Positions 34,440 to 44,548 are shown, counted from the first letter of the stretch. The stretch: DNA of 64,000 nt from Rhizomys pruinosus (GCA_009823505.1 VZQC01009608.1:165729-229728), one strand, 5' to 3'. Translations and numbers: made by a program. The notes: a model not told the origin generated them from the letters alone.

Positions 34440-35645
34440 TGGCCCTATTCTGTGTTTCATTATTACAACTTTCTTTGTTTTCTTTCTGTAGCTCCTTGAG
34501 TATACTCATTCACGTCTCCATTCCTTTGTATAGCTTTGGGTATTCTCTGTAGTGCTGGTTTGTGGGACACGAATTCTTTCATCCTACTCATGTCATGGAA
34601 AATTTTCCATTCCCCTTTAACCGTGATAGATAGTTTTTTCTGGATAAAATATTCAGGGTTGGCATCCATGGTGGTTTAGAACCAGGAATTCTTTGGTCCA
34701 GGCTCTTCTGGCTTTCATAGTTTACACTGAAAAGTCAGCTGTGATTCTGATGGGATTTCCTTCATATGTTGTTGTTTTTCTCTAGTAGCTTACAATGCCA
34801 TCTCTTTGTTCTGTACATTTAATATTTTTACTGTGATATGCAGTGGGGAGTTTCTGTTCTGGTCCTGTCTAGTTGGTGTTCTATGTGCTTCTTGAATATC
34901 TACAGGTAAGTGTTTCCTTAGTTTGTGGAAGTTTTCCTCTATAATCCTGTTCAAGATCTGTTCACTGCCATTGGCCCTAGAATCTTCTCATTTCTGTATG
35001 CCTATAATTAATACTTTGGTCTTTTCATGTTGTCTCACATTTCCTGTGTATTCCATTCCTCTCTCTCTCTCTCTCTCTCTCTAAATTTTACATAGTTTTT
35101 GCTTAAAGAGTCCAGGTCTTCAACTTTGTCATCCAGTCTTGATATTCTGTTTTCTGTTTCATTGTGCTTGTGAGGCTTTCTGCTGTTGTTTACAATTGGC
35201 TTATTGAGTTTTTCAATTCCATATTTATTTCTGTTTGTTTTTTCTTCAATATTTCTCTTTTTTTAATTCACTTTTCAAGTCATGAATTATTTTTGATACT
35301 TCATTAAGCCACATATGTGTATATTCTGGAGCTTCTATCACAAGTTTATGCCTTTCCTCTTGGAGTTCTTTGAGTTGTCTGTGTTTTCTTAAGTTCCTTA
35401 TTCATGTTTATGACTGTTCTTTTAAATTCTGCATCATGAGGTTCCTCAGGGTTGTTCTCATTGTAGTACACCTATAGGACTGGTGAGTTTTGGTGGGGAC
35501 ATATTCTCTTGGTTTTTAATATTATTTGTGTTTTTGTGCTGCATTTTGGGCATATGGACATTTTTTGTTGGATATGTGTCTGTATGAACTTCCATTCTTC
35601 TTTTGTTTAACTGAATTTTGGTTGTTATTATTTGTATAGTTTGGT
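34440..35645 (-). pseudogene. L1 ORF1 pseudogene
   Basis: ORF1 on the minus strand in broken frames. The N-terminal part lies near 35640-35480, followed by a coiled-coil-coding region rich in 'gaattaaaa'/'gaattgaaaa' (35290-35190). The RRM follows ('caacatgaaaagaccaaagt', 'ttataggcatacagaaatga', 35040-34980), then the C-terminal domain (KLSITVKGEWKIFHD, KPALQRIPKAIQ at 34669-34510). A GA microsatellite (35060-35083 on +) interrupts it just upstream of the RRM. ORF1 is longer here than the fragment at 15694 but has many stops. Confidence 0.85.
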
Positions 35646-35659
35646 TGCTTTTTTGTTCA

Positions 35660-36068
35660 GGTATAAAAAATAAATAGGTGTGTGTTTCAGAGAATGGTGG
35701 GACAGGGTAGTGGGTAGGCCAGTCAGGTCAGTAGGAGGGCTGGTCTTGGTCAGACGGATCAGGAGATCCATGCTAGGGAGTTTAGCTAGTCTGGGTTAGG
35801 CTGTCCAGAGATCTGAGGCAGAGGAATTAGAGCAGGCCTGGGTCCAGAGTGGGGGTGGATGAGAGGACTGGATTGTGCTGTGGTGGGCTAGATCCAAAGT
35901 CCCAGTGGGCAGGTCTGTCTGGCAGACCAGGAGCAAGGGGAGATGGGGGTGGGGACCCCCTGAGGAGGGACTTAGCCATCTCTGCTGGGGGCTTAGCTAG
36001 TCTGGTTAGGAAGCCGGTCCAGAGATGTGAGGTGGAGGACTCAAGACTGGCAGGGAACAGCCCTACCT
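35660..36068 (-). promoter_or_regulatory. L1 5' UTR with two tandem monomer-like units
   Basis: A GC-rich block (against AT-rich surroundings) just upstream of ORF1 on the minus strand. 'ttagctagtctgg' occurs at 35782 and 35993 on the + strand, a 211-bp period. Around each copy the flanks also match ('ccagagatctgaggcagagga' type versus 'ccagagatgtgaggtggagga'). Mouse L1 promoters are arrays of ~200-bp monomers, so this is most simply the promoter of the antisense L1. Nothing in the sequence shows it is active now. Confidence 0.7.
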
Positions 36069-36069
36069 T

Positions 36070-37095
36070 CTTTTTAAATTTTAATTAAAAAATTTTTTAA
36101 ATTTAATTATTATTATTATTATTTGTTTATTTTTAAGGGATTCTACAATATAATGACACAGTTGTTTGCAGATAACATTGAGGTTACTCAGTATGTCATA
36201 CAATTAGGTAATTGGTGCATTTTGCAAGTATCTATGTCCAAATTTTGAACAACCCAAGGTTCCCATAGTCCAGTTGGAGAAGCTTGTATGCACAGGCATG
36301 TTGATCAGTTAGGAGTCCAGACTATATTCCTGTAGTTCTGATGATTCACACCCATCTCTTCAGCCCTTACAATCTACCCCCACCCGTCCTCTTCTGCAGA
36401 TTTGTCCTGGCTTTGGGAAAGGGGCACAAGTGGGTGAGAAGAAAACAGTTTAATTTCTTTGGAGTTGTCATTTTGGACTCAGTCTGTTCAGGTTGTTTCC
36501 CTTCATGGGTTGACAGCTTTTCCATATTTTTTTCTATATTTTTTTTTAATTTTAATTAACTACTTTCTTTCTTTACTTGTAGGACAATTTAAAGGAATTA
36601 AGCTTAAATTTTACTTCCCAAATAAGTAGAAGTCATAGTCCAGTCATAAGCATTAAAGAGCAAAGTGTTTATTGGGTAAAATTTATTTAGCAGGTACTCA
36701 AACTCTGCCCAAGCTTTATCACAAAGTATAGGATATTTTAAGGCTTAGTGAATTGTTTAGATTAGTTAATTAATTTTAGGTGTAGGTTTTGGTGGAAATG
36801 GTAATACATCATTGAACTAATTGGGAATATAATATGTTATTGTTTCATTTATAATTTGTAACGATGGGTTAAGGTACACAAATGGCCTTTATATTTTTCT
36901 GAATTATACAACATCACATTATAAACTTTCTTTTACTCTAGGACAATTTAAAGGAACTAAGCTTAAATTTCCTTCCCAAATAATTAGCATACAGTCAATG
37001 AGAAAAGTTTGGGTAAATTTAATGAAAGCTTATGCCTTGCTCCTTTTTATGGGTTGTGTAAATACAAACTTAGGCATCTATAGGTCAAACATTAA
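36070..37095 (-). mobile_element. Antisense L1 3' UTR variant with A-rich end
   Basis: Minus-strand L1 3' UTR. 'gcaccaattacctaattgta' (rc at about 36195-36220) and 'caactgtgtcattatattgt' match the 19520-19600 block of the central L1. The stretch at 36300-36465 matches the L1 3' UTR at 41750-41915. The AT-rich bases at 36070-36135 look like an expanded A-rich tail on the minus strand. It sits head to tail against the 5' end of the preceding L1. A direct repeat is contained within it. Confidence 0.65.
36565..37020. repeat. Imperfect direct repeat, ~361-bp spacing
   Basis: 'aggacaatttaaaggaatta' with 'agcttaaatt' and 'cttcccaaataa' at 36582-36625 recurs as 'aggacaatttaaaggaacta' at 36941. The following bases are also alike ('gggtaaaatttattta' versus 'gggtaaatttaatgaa'). 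It reads as an old internal duplication. Confidence 0.8.
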
Positions 37096-38286
37096 CCTAA
37101 AAAAAAAAAAAAAAGAGGGAGGTGGGAGGTGGGGTGGGGTAGTATCTTTCTGGGATAGCAATGGAAAACTCTGTGTTTCCATCCTATTGATACATTTTCA
37201 ATTTTTCTGATTTGAAACTACAATGGGAGGAGAATTTTATTGTTCCCACAGGTAAAATACACCAACCTAAATGCCTGAAAACGTACAACTTTGGCTTGTG
37301 CAGGATGGACTGGGAAATGCCAGCAGAGAGGTTGACCCATCTGAACCATTAAAGAAAGAGGAACCTCAGACTGCCTGAGTCACAACACTGAGCATCTCTC
37401 TGAATAATATTGGGGTTGACTGTTTATAATGGGCCCTAATGAAGGTTACCTTCCAGATACTGAGAAACCTTCCTACCTCTCCCCTTTATAGGAAAAAGAA
37501 AAACATGATGGTAATGAACCACCCCTAACTGTAAATTAGAGCCAATTGTACAGTGGTAATTTCCTATAAAACAGCATAACGTATTAATCGACTGATAGGC
37601 ATAGGAACTGTGAAAGGATAATTCTCTATCTAGAGCCAAATTCAAGTAGTAAAGTGTTTATAAGTTGTGTAATTAATATATTACTACAGGAAAGCCTCTG
37701 ACATCAGCAATGAATTTATTCTGCCTAGGAGATGTTGGCTAGGGATCTCAAGCGTCCCCCAAATTATAAAGGCCTTTGTGCCTATAAGTGGGATATATGC
37801 AAGGAGAAAGGCAGTAAGTCCCTGTTGTCGAAGACCTGGTGTGAGCATGAAAAAATGTTATGAGACATCATTGCTAGCTGACAATGGCCTGAAATGCCAG
37901 AGAGTTACCAAAGGCCACTAAAGCAATATAGCAAAATATTGGTCTCCCTGAGACCAAGCAGACTCCTCCATCAATATCAGCTACACCTCAACAGCCTGGA
38001 GATACTGTGCAACAGTGGCAGCCAAGTGTCTATATATATCCCAAATCTAATTGGCTATTAGCTCTCTCCTTGGAGGAATAACTCACAGTGGATGCCACAA
38101 GCTTATGTCCTCTAGTGGTTAGGAGATGTTATAAGCCACAATAAGAACTTGTCACCCTTTGTAGAGAAACCACAGTTTGCGGATTAGCATACCATCCAAG
38201 CATCTGTGTCTATGCTCGCAGCTTAGTTTGACATAATTAGTACTGCTTAAATGCCTGTACATCCAATAGCTTGTGCTTTGTTAGTA
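37096..38286. other. Unclassified sequence, possibly an old retroelement
   Basis: About 1.2 kb beginning after an A-run (37101-37115) and a G-rich stretch. No intact frame exists. Phrases such as 'cctcaacagcctggagatac' hint at an old mobile element, but I cannot place it. No host gene evidence. Confidence 0.35.
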
Positions 38287-38482
38287 TGATTAAATTTTAA
38301 TTTAAAAAATTATGTGTATATGGGGGAGGTATATGCACATGGGTTTAAGTGTTGTGGAGTCCTGAAGAGGGCGCTAGAGCTCCAGGCAGCTGTGAACTGC
38401 CTGAGGCAAGTGCTGAAAAGAGAACCCAGGTTCTCTGCATGAGTGATAAGTGCTCTTAAGTGCTGAGCCATTCCTCCAGCTG
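38287..38482 (-). mobile_element. B3-type SINE
   Basis: Antisense SINE: 'ggcagctgtgaactgcctga', 'gagaacccaggttctctgca', 'gagccattcctccagctgc'. Confidence 0.8.
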
Positions 38483-38561
38483 CAACAGTGTCCCTCCTCC
38501 TGAACGAATTGTGAAAATTACTTGCCACTTCTTACAATTCCCTCTACCATTTTTCTTAAGT

Positions 38562-38832
38562 ACAATGGTCTGAATGCGTCCTCCTAAAATTCATGTCACA
38601 ATCCTAATCCTTAGGGTGATAGAAAGTCCCTTTGGGGACATGATTAGGTTATGAGGGTTCCTTCATTAAATCTTATCTTATTAACACAGGTTTTGTAGAA
38701 CTCATTATTTTATCCTTCCTGTCATGTAAGGACACACCTGGGAGGCATCTCCTCTGGTCCATGACTTTAGATGTTCCAGCCTCAAGAACTGTGATACATT
38801 TCTATTGTTCTTTTGTTATAACACCTCCAACA
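38562..38832 (+). mobile_element. Ancient MLT1/MST-like LTR
   Basis: 'aatggtctgaatgcgtcctc', 'aaaattcatgtcacaatcct', 'gacatgattaggttatgagg', 'ccagcctcaagaactgtga' and an end 'ttttgttataacacc' follow the order of old mammalian MaLR LTRs. It is diverged and solitary. Confidence 0.65.
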
Positions 38833-38839
38833 AGGTGTG

Positions 38840-39095
38840 ATATTAATCAGTCACCTTGACAGGATCAAGAATCACCTAGGAAACAAACCTTTAAGACTGT
38901 CTGTGAAAGAGCTTCTAGATTGAGTTATTTGGGATAGAAAACCTATCCTAAATGTGGGTGGCTCCATTCTTCAGGCTGGGTTCCTGACCCGAGCATCAGC
39001 ATTCGTCTGGTGAGATGTGACCAGCCTCTGTTCCTGCCACCTTCCCACGGTGACCTAGAACCTTGAACCATGGGTCCACAGAAATGCTTCCTTTC
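38840..39095 (+). mobile_element. Old interspersed repeat, same family as 9757-9990
   Basis: 'gtcaccttgacaggatcaag', 'aatcacctaggaaacaaacc', 'cctatcctaaatgtgggtgg', 'gagatgtgaccagcctctg'. The family name is uncertain. Confidence 0.5.
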
Positions 39096-39118
39096 TTCTT
39101 AAAAAAATTTTAAAAATG

Positions 39119-39213
39119 GGCTGGAGAGATAGCTCAGTGGTTAAGAGCACTGACTGTTCTTGCAGAGGACCATGGTTCGATTCCCAGAACCCACATGGCA
39201 GTTAAGAGCCATA
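39119..39213 (+). mobile_element. B2 SINE, 5' half
   Basis: 'gggctggagagatagctcag' to 'cacatggcagttaagagcca'. The 3' half is missing and a B1 follows at once, so either truncation or interruption. Confidence 0.92.
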
Positions 39214-39356
39214 TTTAAGCCGGGTCTATTGGTGCACACCTTTAGTCCTAGTACTCAGGAGGCAGAGGGGGGCTGATCTCTTGAGTTCAGGGCCAGCCTG
39301 GTCTGCCAGGCCAGCTGGGGCTATGGGGAGACCCTGTTTCAAAAAGACAAAATAAA
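39214..39356 (+). mobile_element. B1 SINE
   Basis: 'gccgggtctattggtgcaca', 'gggccagcctggtctgccag', 'gagaccctgtttcaaaaaga', with an AAAT-rich tail to about 39365. Confidence 0.94.
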
Positions 39357-39379
39357 TAAATAAACTTACTTATTGATTG

Positions 39380-39392
39380 ATTTTGTGTGTGC

Positions 39393-39438
<46 letters not shown>

Positions 39439-39592
39439 ATGTATGTGGGTATGTACATGTCACAGTGCACTTGTGGAGGTCAGAGGACAACTTGTGGGAC
39501 TCAGTCCTCTCCTTTCACCATGTGAGTTCCCAGGGATCAAATTCAGGTCATCAGGCTTGGCAGCAGACAGCTTAACCACTGACGCAAGTACT
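39380..39592 (-). mobile_element. B3-type SINE with (GT)n
   Basis: A (GT)n run at 39396-39437, then 'gtacatgtcacagtgcactt', 'ggaggtcagaggacaacttg' and 'aaattcaggtcatcaggctt'. Antisense B3. Confidence 0.85.
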
Positions 39593-39643
39593 TCCTGTCT
39601 ACTGACATAAGTACTTCCTGTCCGCTAACACAAGTACTTCTTA
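39576..39643. repeat. Three tandem ~24-bp units
   Basis: 'cactgacgcaagtacttcct', 'actgacataagtacttcct' and 'gctaacacaagtacttctta' in succession at the 5' edge of the antisense B3. A small private amplification. Confidence 0.85.
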
Positions 39644-39644
39644 A

Positions 39645-40407
39645 GTTCCCTTTGTCAGGGTTTGTCACATCAATGAGAAAAGTATTCTGCAGAACAAGAT
39701 GTTCAGGGATGAGAAGAGACTAATACGACCAGCGACACCGGGAACACACGGGACTGTTTGGGTCCTCTGGGCTTTTTCCTGACAGCTTCCTGCCTATTGA
39801 AACAGACACCCTTTGCTCCAGCCTCCAGATGGAATTCTGGGTGGTCTGGAGCAATGTGCAATGAGGAGCAGCCTGCTGCCTCTACTTGGCTGTGGGCGGC
39901 GCTCTCTGCAGACCCAACAGGCTTCTTCCAGGGGTGCCAAGGCATGGGCCTCAGCCAGGGATAGAAGGCTTCTCAGCCACAGTCCTAGTCTCCAGTCAAC
40001 ATTCAGCATAAAAGGTAGTATTTGCAATGTAATGGACACATGGTTATTTATCAAAGCCTACTCAAGTGAACAGGGCTTAGAACTATCCCATCTCTTCTGT
40101 TCCTCATCACTAATGGATTATCAGAAAACTTCAGATCAGGAAAGGCTTCTCTTGTTCTATAAATAATTGGAAAACCAGGCTCAGAGAGAACGCATCACCT
40201 ATGCTCACAAAGCAGTTGTCAGAACTCGAGCTTGGTGCAAATCCCAGTGTGACTCCCGTTCCACTGCTCTCTCCAGGGCACCACATCATCTCGTCTCATG
40301 TAAACACGATCCAAAGCAGCTCTTCGCTGGGAAAACCTGACCTTTGCCTAGGTTTCCACTTTTGGTTTGTTCTAGATCCGGTTGTTGGTAGATTCTCATC
40401 CTTTTAA
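39645..40407. other. Unique sequence, nothing identifiable
   Basis: About 760 bp. Overlapping frames on both strands at 39703-40166 share no recognisable domain, and none shows start or splice context I could support. Confidence 0.45.
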
Positions 40408-40622
40408 AAAATGTGTATTATTTTTATTTTATGTGTATTAGTGTATTGCCTGACCTGTGTAAATGCACCCATGTCACACAGTGAGGTCAGGAGAGGGTGT
40501 TGGATCTCCTGGAACTGGAGTCATGGCCAGTTGTTAGCCTCCATATTTTGTTGGAAATCAAGCCCAGGTCCTCTTCAAGAGCAGTCAGTGCTGCAACCAC
40601 TGAGCCATCACTCCAGCCCTGT
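40408..40622 (-). mobile_element. B2 SINE
   Basis: Antisense B2: 'tatttttattttatgtgtat', 'ggaactggagtcatggccag', 'gagccatcactccagccct'. Confidence 0.92.
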
Positions 40623-40644
40623 TTGCATCTTTTTATCCCACTGG

Positions 40645-40866
40645 GGCTGAAGACTGCACAGACCCCACATCGAAGTTTGCATGGACCCTACATTGAAGTC
40701 TGCATGGACCCCACATTGAAGACTGCATGGACCCCACATCAAAGTCTGCATGGACCCCACATCAAAGTCTGCATGGACCCCACATCAAAGTCTGCATGGA
40801 CCCCACATCAAAGTCTGCATGGACCCCACATCAAAGTCTGCATGGACCCCACATCAAAGTCTGCAG
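40645..40866. repeat. 23-bp minisatellite, about 9 units
   Basis: The unit reads 'catggaccccacatcaaagt' plus 'ctg'. The 'aagtctgc' landmark recurs every 23 bp from 40672 to 40856. The last six units are identical and the first three diverge, so growth was at the right side. Because 23 is not a multiple of three, the frames through it cycle; the 130-residue frame is an artefact. Confidence 0.95.
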
Positions 40867-40951
40867 GCCCAAAGAATACAAAGGAATAACAAGGCCTAGC
40901 TGCAAACCTTTCACGGTAACACCCTCTGTGGCAGCTGAGTGAAGGGTCCCC

Positions 40952-41272
40952 CATGGCTCATGTGTTTGAACACGTGGTCAGCTGCTGGTGCTGTTTGTGG
41001 AGGCCCAGGAGGTGGGCCCTTGCTGGAGGAAGCATCTCCCTAAGGAGCAGGCTTTGAGAAGTCCCAGCCACATCCTACTTCAGTCCTGTTTCTCTCTCTG
41101 CTTCCTGTGCCTGCTTGAAGCTGTGAGGTCAGCTTCCTGCTCGTTACCTCCTTCCCTGCCTTCCACCGAGATGCACTGTTACCCTCTGGAACCATAAGCC
41201 AAATAAACTCCTCCTTCTGTAAGTCCTTCTGTAAGACGTTTTATCACTGCAACAGAGAAGTAACCGATCGCC
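40952..41272 (+). mobile_element. MaLR/ORR1-like solo LTR
   Basis: 'catgtgtttgaacacgtggt', 'gctggaggaagcatctccct', 'ctctggaaccataagccaaa', 'ttatcactgcaacagagaag'. Sense orientation, no internal region next to it. Confidence 0.75.
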
Positions 41273-41369
41273 ATGCTCTTGTAGGTGAGGCTGTGGGTTC
41301 GAGACGTTCCAGGCTTTTATAGCACCAAAGCCTCTACCTCTGAACTACATTGATAGTTCTTCCTTTACA

Positions 41370-41450
41370 TTATATTTTGAGACAGGATCTCAGCAAGCTT
41401 TCTGGGCTGGCCTTAAACTTGTGATCCTCCTGCTTCTGCTTCTCAAGTAT
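41370..41450 (-). mobile_element. Truncated B1-like SINE
   Basis: 'ttttgagacaggatctcagc', 'ctgggctggccttaaacttg'. An old antisense fragment whose far end is the target site of the next insertion. Confidence 0.65.
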
Positions 41451-41463
41451 GAAGACAGGTCTT

Positions 41464-41929
41464 TTTTTTTTTCCATTTTTTTACTGATGCTTTGTGTATT
41501 TCATACATCATTTTCCAATTCAGTTCAGGAATATTTCCCTTTCCCTTCCCCCTACCCCACCCCACCCCATCCCAGATCATGCATTCCGCCATAACTGTCC
41601 TGCATCTTTCTCTCAGTATTTTTTTTTCATTTTTTAACAATAAGTGATAATTTATGAGTACAAGTATCCTTCATGTAAAACCAATTTGCAAGCAGTTGTG
41701 CCCAAACACACACAGCCCATGGGTCCCACCATCCAGTAGGGGGGGCTTATATGTTCAATCAAGTTGATCAAATGAGTGTCCAGACTATATTGCTGTAGTT
41801 TCACCATTCACCCCAATCACAGCCCTTACATTCTACCACGCCCCCTCTTCCGCAGATTGTTCTCTAGGCTTAGAAAAGGGGCACAGGTGGATGAGAAGCA
41901 AAACAGTATACTTTCTCTGGAGCTGTTGT
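41464..41929 (-). mobile_element. 5'-truncated antisense L1 with 13-bp target-site duplication
   Basis: A poly-T start (minus-strand A-tail, 41464-41471 and on), rc of 'caaagcatcagtaaaaaaat', a C-run (rc of the G-rich tract) and 'atcatgcattccgcc' (rc of the family 3' signature). The remainder is L1 3' UTR like 36300-36465. Direct repeats GAAGACAGGTCTT flank it at 41451-41463 and 41930-41942, giving exact ends and a length of about 466 bp. Confidence 0.92.
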
Positions 41930-42032
41930 GAAGACAGGTCTTATTCTTCATATGTATCTGTATAAAATGTATGCATATACACATACACACTACGTCTATC
42001 TAGACTTATATATACCCGCATAGATTTATTTT

Positions 42033-42140
42033 AGAAAAGATCTCACTCTACAGCCTAGGTGGCCTTGAATTTGTGTCAGTCCTCTTCCCTCAGCCTGCTG
42101 AGTGCTGAGAATACAGGCACAAGCCACCATACCTCAATCC
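42033..42140 (-). mobile_element. Degenerate B1 SINE
   Basis: 'agatctcactctacagccta', 'ggtggccttgaatttg', 'acaggcacaagccaccatac'. Antisense and diverged. Confidence 0.7.
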
Positions 42141-42879
42141 TTTTTTCCGCATTCGATGCCATTAGTTCAGAACCTCCTGGAATGATCTGAGCGCTGTGGT
42201 GGGTGATATTCCACATTAGTATTCATTGTTTCCTAAGTATTTTCAAATATCCAGGTCTCCTATTGAGCATGAAAAAACATGCATAACAGGACATTAGTGT
42301 AGCCATACTTAAATTTCTCAACCACAGGTTATGTCTACAGCTACCAGGTTGAAAAAAGAGAGCTTGGAGGTGCTTCACTCACAAGCTCCACACTCCTGAC
42401 TGGATCAACATCAGCCTCACAGGAGTGCCCACTTTAACAAGATGGAGACATGAAAGGCCCCAGTCCTTCCCATCCCGACTCGCTTCTCTTTCAGCTTCTG
42501 CCATGGGCTCTCACAGCAGGAAAGCCCCGACCAGATGTCTGCCCCTTGACTTTGAGATTCCCAGTCTCAAGGGTGAATGAGTACGCCTCTCTTAATACAT
42601 CACCAGCCTTGAGTGTTCGGTTAGCACAGCCAGGAATAGAGAGAATAGGCCAGATGACTGGTCCCTGGAAGGCAGAGATGCTGTTGTGTGTTTGCTGGGA
42701 GGAAGGCAAAGTGAGAGACTGTGCGCATGCTCTCTGCTCTTCCCAAAACCTTCCAAGGAGCCCGGTGCTGGGATTGCTAAGAGCCATGGTCCCAAGGGAA
42801 ACAGTTCCTGCAACTGCAGGGTAGTGATGCTCTGTGGCAGGCGGCATGCCTGGCATTTAAGTATCCTAATCAGGACAGC
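42141..42879. other. Unique sequence, nothing identifiable
   Basis: Frames of 93-124 residues overlap on both strands (42450-42967) in this GC-richer stretch. None shows a domain or conserved motif, so I do not call a gene. Confidence 0.4.
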
Positions 42880-42966
42880 TGGCTGTGGCACACATGCCTT
42901 TAATCCTAGCACTCAGGAGGAAGAGTTAGGTAGATCTGTGAGTTCCAGACCACCCAGGGCTACATA
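42880..42966 (+). mobile_element. B1 SINE, 3'-truncated
   Basis: 'tggctgtggcacacatgcct', 'agcactcaggaggaagagtt', 'ccacccagggctacatagta'. Confidence 0.85.
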
Positions 42967-42984
42967 GTAATTTCTTTTTTTCTT

Positions 42985-43186
42985 TATTACTTATTTTTTC
43001 GAGATAGGGTCTCATGTATCATAGGGTAGTTTTGAACTTTCTATGTAGCTAAAGTTGACCTTGAACTCCTCCACCTCCTGTTCCCATCTCCTAAGCACAG
43101 GACATGTTGAGACTATACATGTGCACCACCGGGTTTATGAGGTGCTGGGGATGGAACGCAGGGGTTTACAACGGACTAGGCATGTG

Positions 43187-43228
<42 letters not shown>

Positions 43229-43298
43229 CTGGGAACTGAACCCAGGACCTCATGCATGCTAAGCATGTACTCTACCACTGAGCTACAGGTCTAGACAA
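42985..43298 (-). mobile_element. B4-type SINE (B1 plus ID parts) with (GT)n
   Basis: Antisense B1-like part (42996-43130: 'ttcgagatagggtctcatgt', 'ttgaccttgaactcctccac'), an ID-like part 'gaggtgctggggatggaacg', a (GT)n run (43189-43228) and a second ID-like stretch 'aactgaacccaggacctcat', 'accactgagctacaggtct'. Two ID-like segments suggest two SINEs or a duplication split by the GT run. Confidence 0.75.
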
Positions 43299-43685
43299 AC
43301 TTTTCATAAAGGAGTTATAATAAGAGAAAAGTTTCTATCCGATAGAAAGGAGGGGCAGAGGAAAAAGTCCTTCTGTCCTGGAACACGATGAAAATCAAGC
43401 GGTTGGGCATGTAAGGTCTAAATGACCTTCTAGTAAAGTTTTAGAGAAAAGAGAGAATCTGTACCTCACTCTTCCAACTAGGAGATGCTCTATTTGTAGA
43501 AGCCATAAGCAAGCAAGCTGTATCTCCACTCCAGCCGCCCAGGAAGGTGGCTTTTCTGGACCAAAAACACTTATGAGAGTAAAAATGGCTGACAGTCCTG
43601 CTGGTTGAGAAGGGCCCATTACTGTTCCCGGCTTCCACACAGCGCCAGGCACCAAATAGATATAAAAGCACGTACATAGACACAT
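43299..43685. other. Unique sequence, nothing identifiable
   Basis: The minus-strand frame of 152 residues (43395-43853) runs across an antisense B1 fragment and shows no domain. Confidence 0.4.
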
Positions 43686-43755
43686 AATTTTTTTTGTTCG
43701 TTTTTGAGAAAGAGTCACACTCTGTAATGTAGGCTGGCCCGGGAGTTCACAGACT
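43686..43755 (-). mobile_element. B1 SINE fragment
   Basis: T-run, 'ttttgagaaagagtcacact', 'aggctggcccgggagttcac'. Antisense, truncated. Confidence 0.7.
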
Positions 43756-44155
43756 CTAACCAGGGTGGAAGTGAAGTAAGTGTGTGGCGAAGGACTCGAT
43801 GCGGTTGCCCCATCAGGCTGAGGACAGCACACCCCAACCTGACTCGGATTCACTGAGCCAGTGCTTCAGCCTCTACCAGGACACAGAGGCCGACCGTGTG
43901 CTGGCCTATCCGTAGGCTAGAATCTCCTCTTAGACCTCTCTACAGAGACGAGGAATCTATCCACTTCCCCTTGGTTCTGGCTGAGCTCGCATTCGATTTG
44001 ATTTTGGCAGGAGGGATACTAGAGCAGTTGGAGGACACACCCCGGCGGCCTTTACTCCTGTTCCCCTTGGAGCCGGTTGCCAGATGAGAAGGACATTCAA
44101 GTGCACTCCTGAGTGATGAAAGCACAGGAAGAAAAGGGCAAAGACTGTGGAGGCC

Positions 44156-44336
44156 AACAGGCCATCTAGCTGAGCCCCCATCCGAATACACCCACACGGC
44201 TAACAGGCCATCTAGCTGAGCCCCCATCCGAATACACCCACACGGCTAACAGGCCATCTAGCTGAGCCCCCATCCGAATACACCCACACGGCTAACAGGC
44301 CATCTAGCTGAGCCCCATCCTAATATACCCACACGA
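44156..44336. repeat. 46-bp tandem repeat, 4 copies
   Basis: Copies start with 'aacaggccatctagctgagc' at 44156, 44202, 44248 and 44294. The first three are near-identical over 46 bp and the last carries a deletion and substitutions, so expansion was recent. Confidence 0.95.
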
Positions 44337-44384
44337 GTGACTTCGGCTCTACCATATAGGACAGAAAACTTGCCAGTGATCCCC

Positions 44385-44500
44385 AGTCAGCCCAGAATAA
44401 TTCAAACATTGTTGGTTTAAGCCACTAAATTTTGAAATGGTTGATTTATGGACCATAAAGTGACTACAATCTAGTGTCATAACAACAGAGATACACATTA
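44385..44500 (+). mobile_element. Fragment of an ancient LTR
   Basis: 'ttggtttaagccactaaatt', 'ttgatttatggaccataaag', 'taacaacagag' resemble the 3' end of old mammalian MaLR/MLT-like LTRs. Confidence 0.4.
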
Positions 44501-44548
44501 GGTAACTTTGTCTTTGAAGAAACACTATAGAGTATGCACCCAGGTTAG

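Larger units (their letters stand above)
32865..36068 (-). mobile_element. Antisense L1 lacking almost all of ORF2 (half-L1-like)
   Basis: Read on the minus strand: a GC-rich 5' UTR with two monomer-like blocks (36068-35660), ORF1 (about 35640-34440), the first ~60 codons of ORF2 (34426-34244), then immediately a purine-rich start of 3' UTR and a ~1.3-kb 3' UTR (about 34240-32865). It ends with the family signature 'gacagaatgcatccgg', a G-run and 'gctcaataag'. About 3.7 kb of ORF2 is absent. The order and orientation are continuous, which fits a single ORF2-deleted element like the known HAL1 (half-L1) class. A later deletion or two adjacent insertions are alternatives. Confidence 0.75.
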
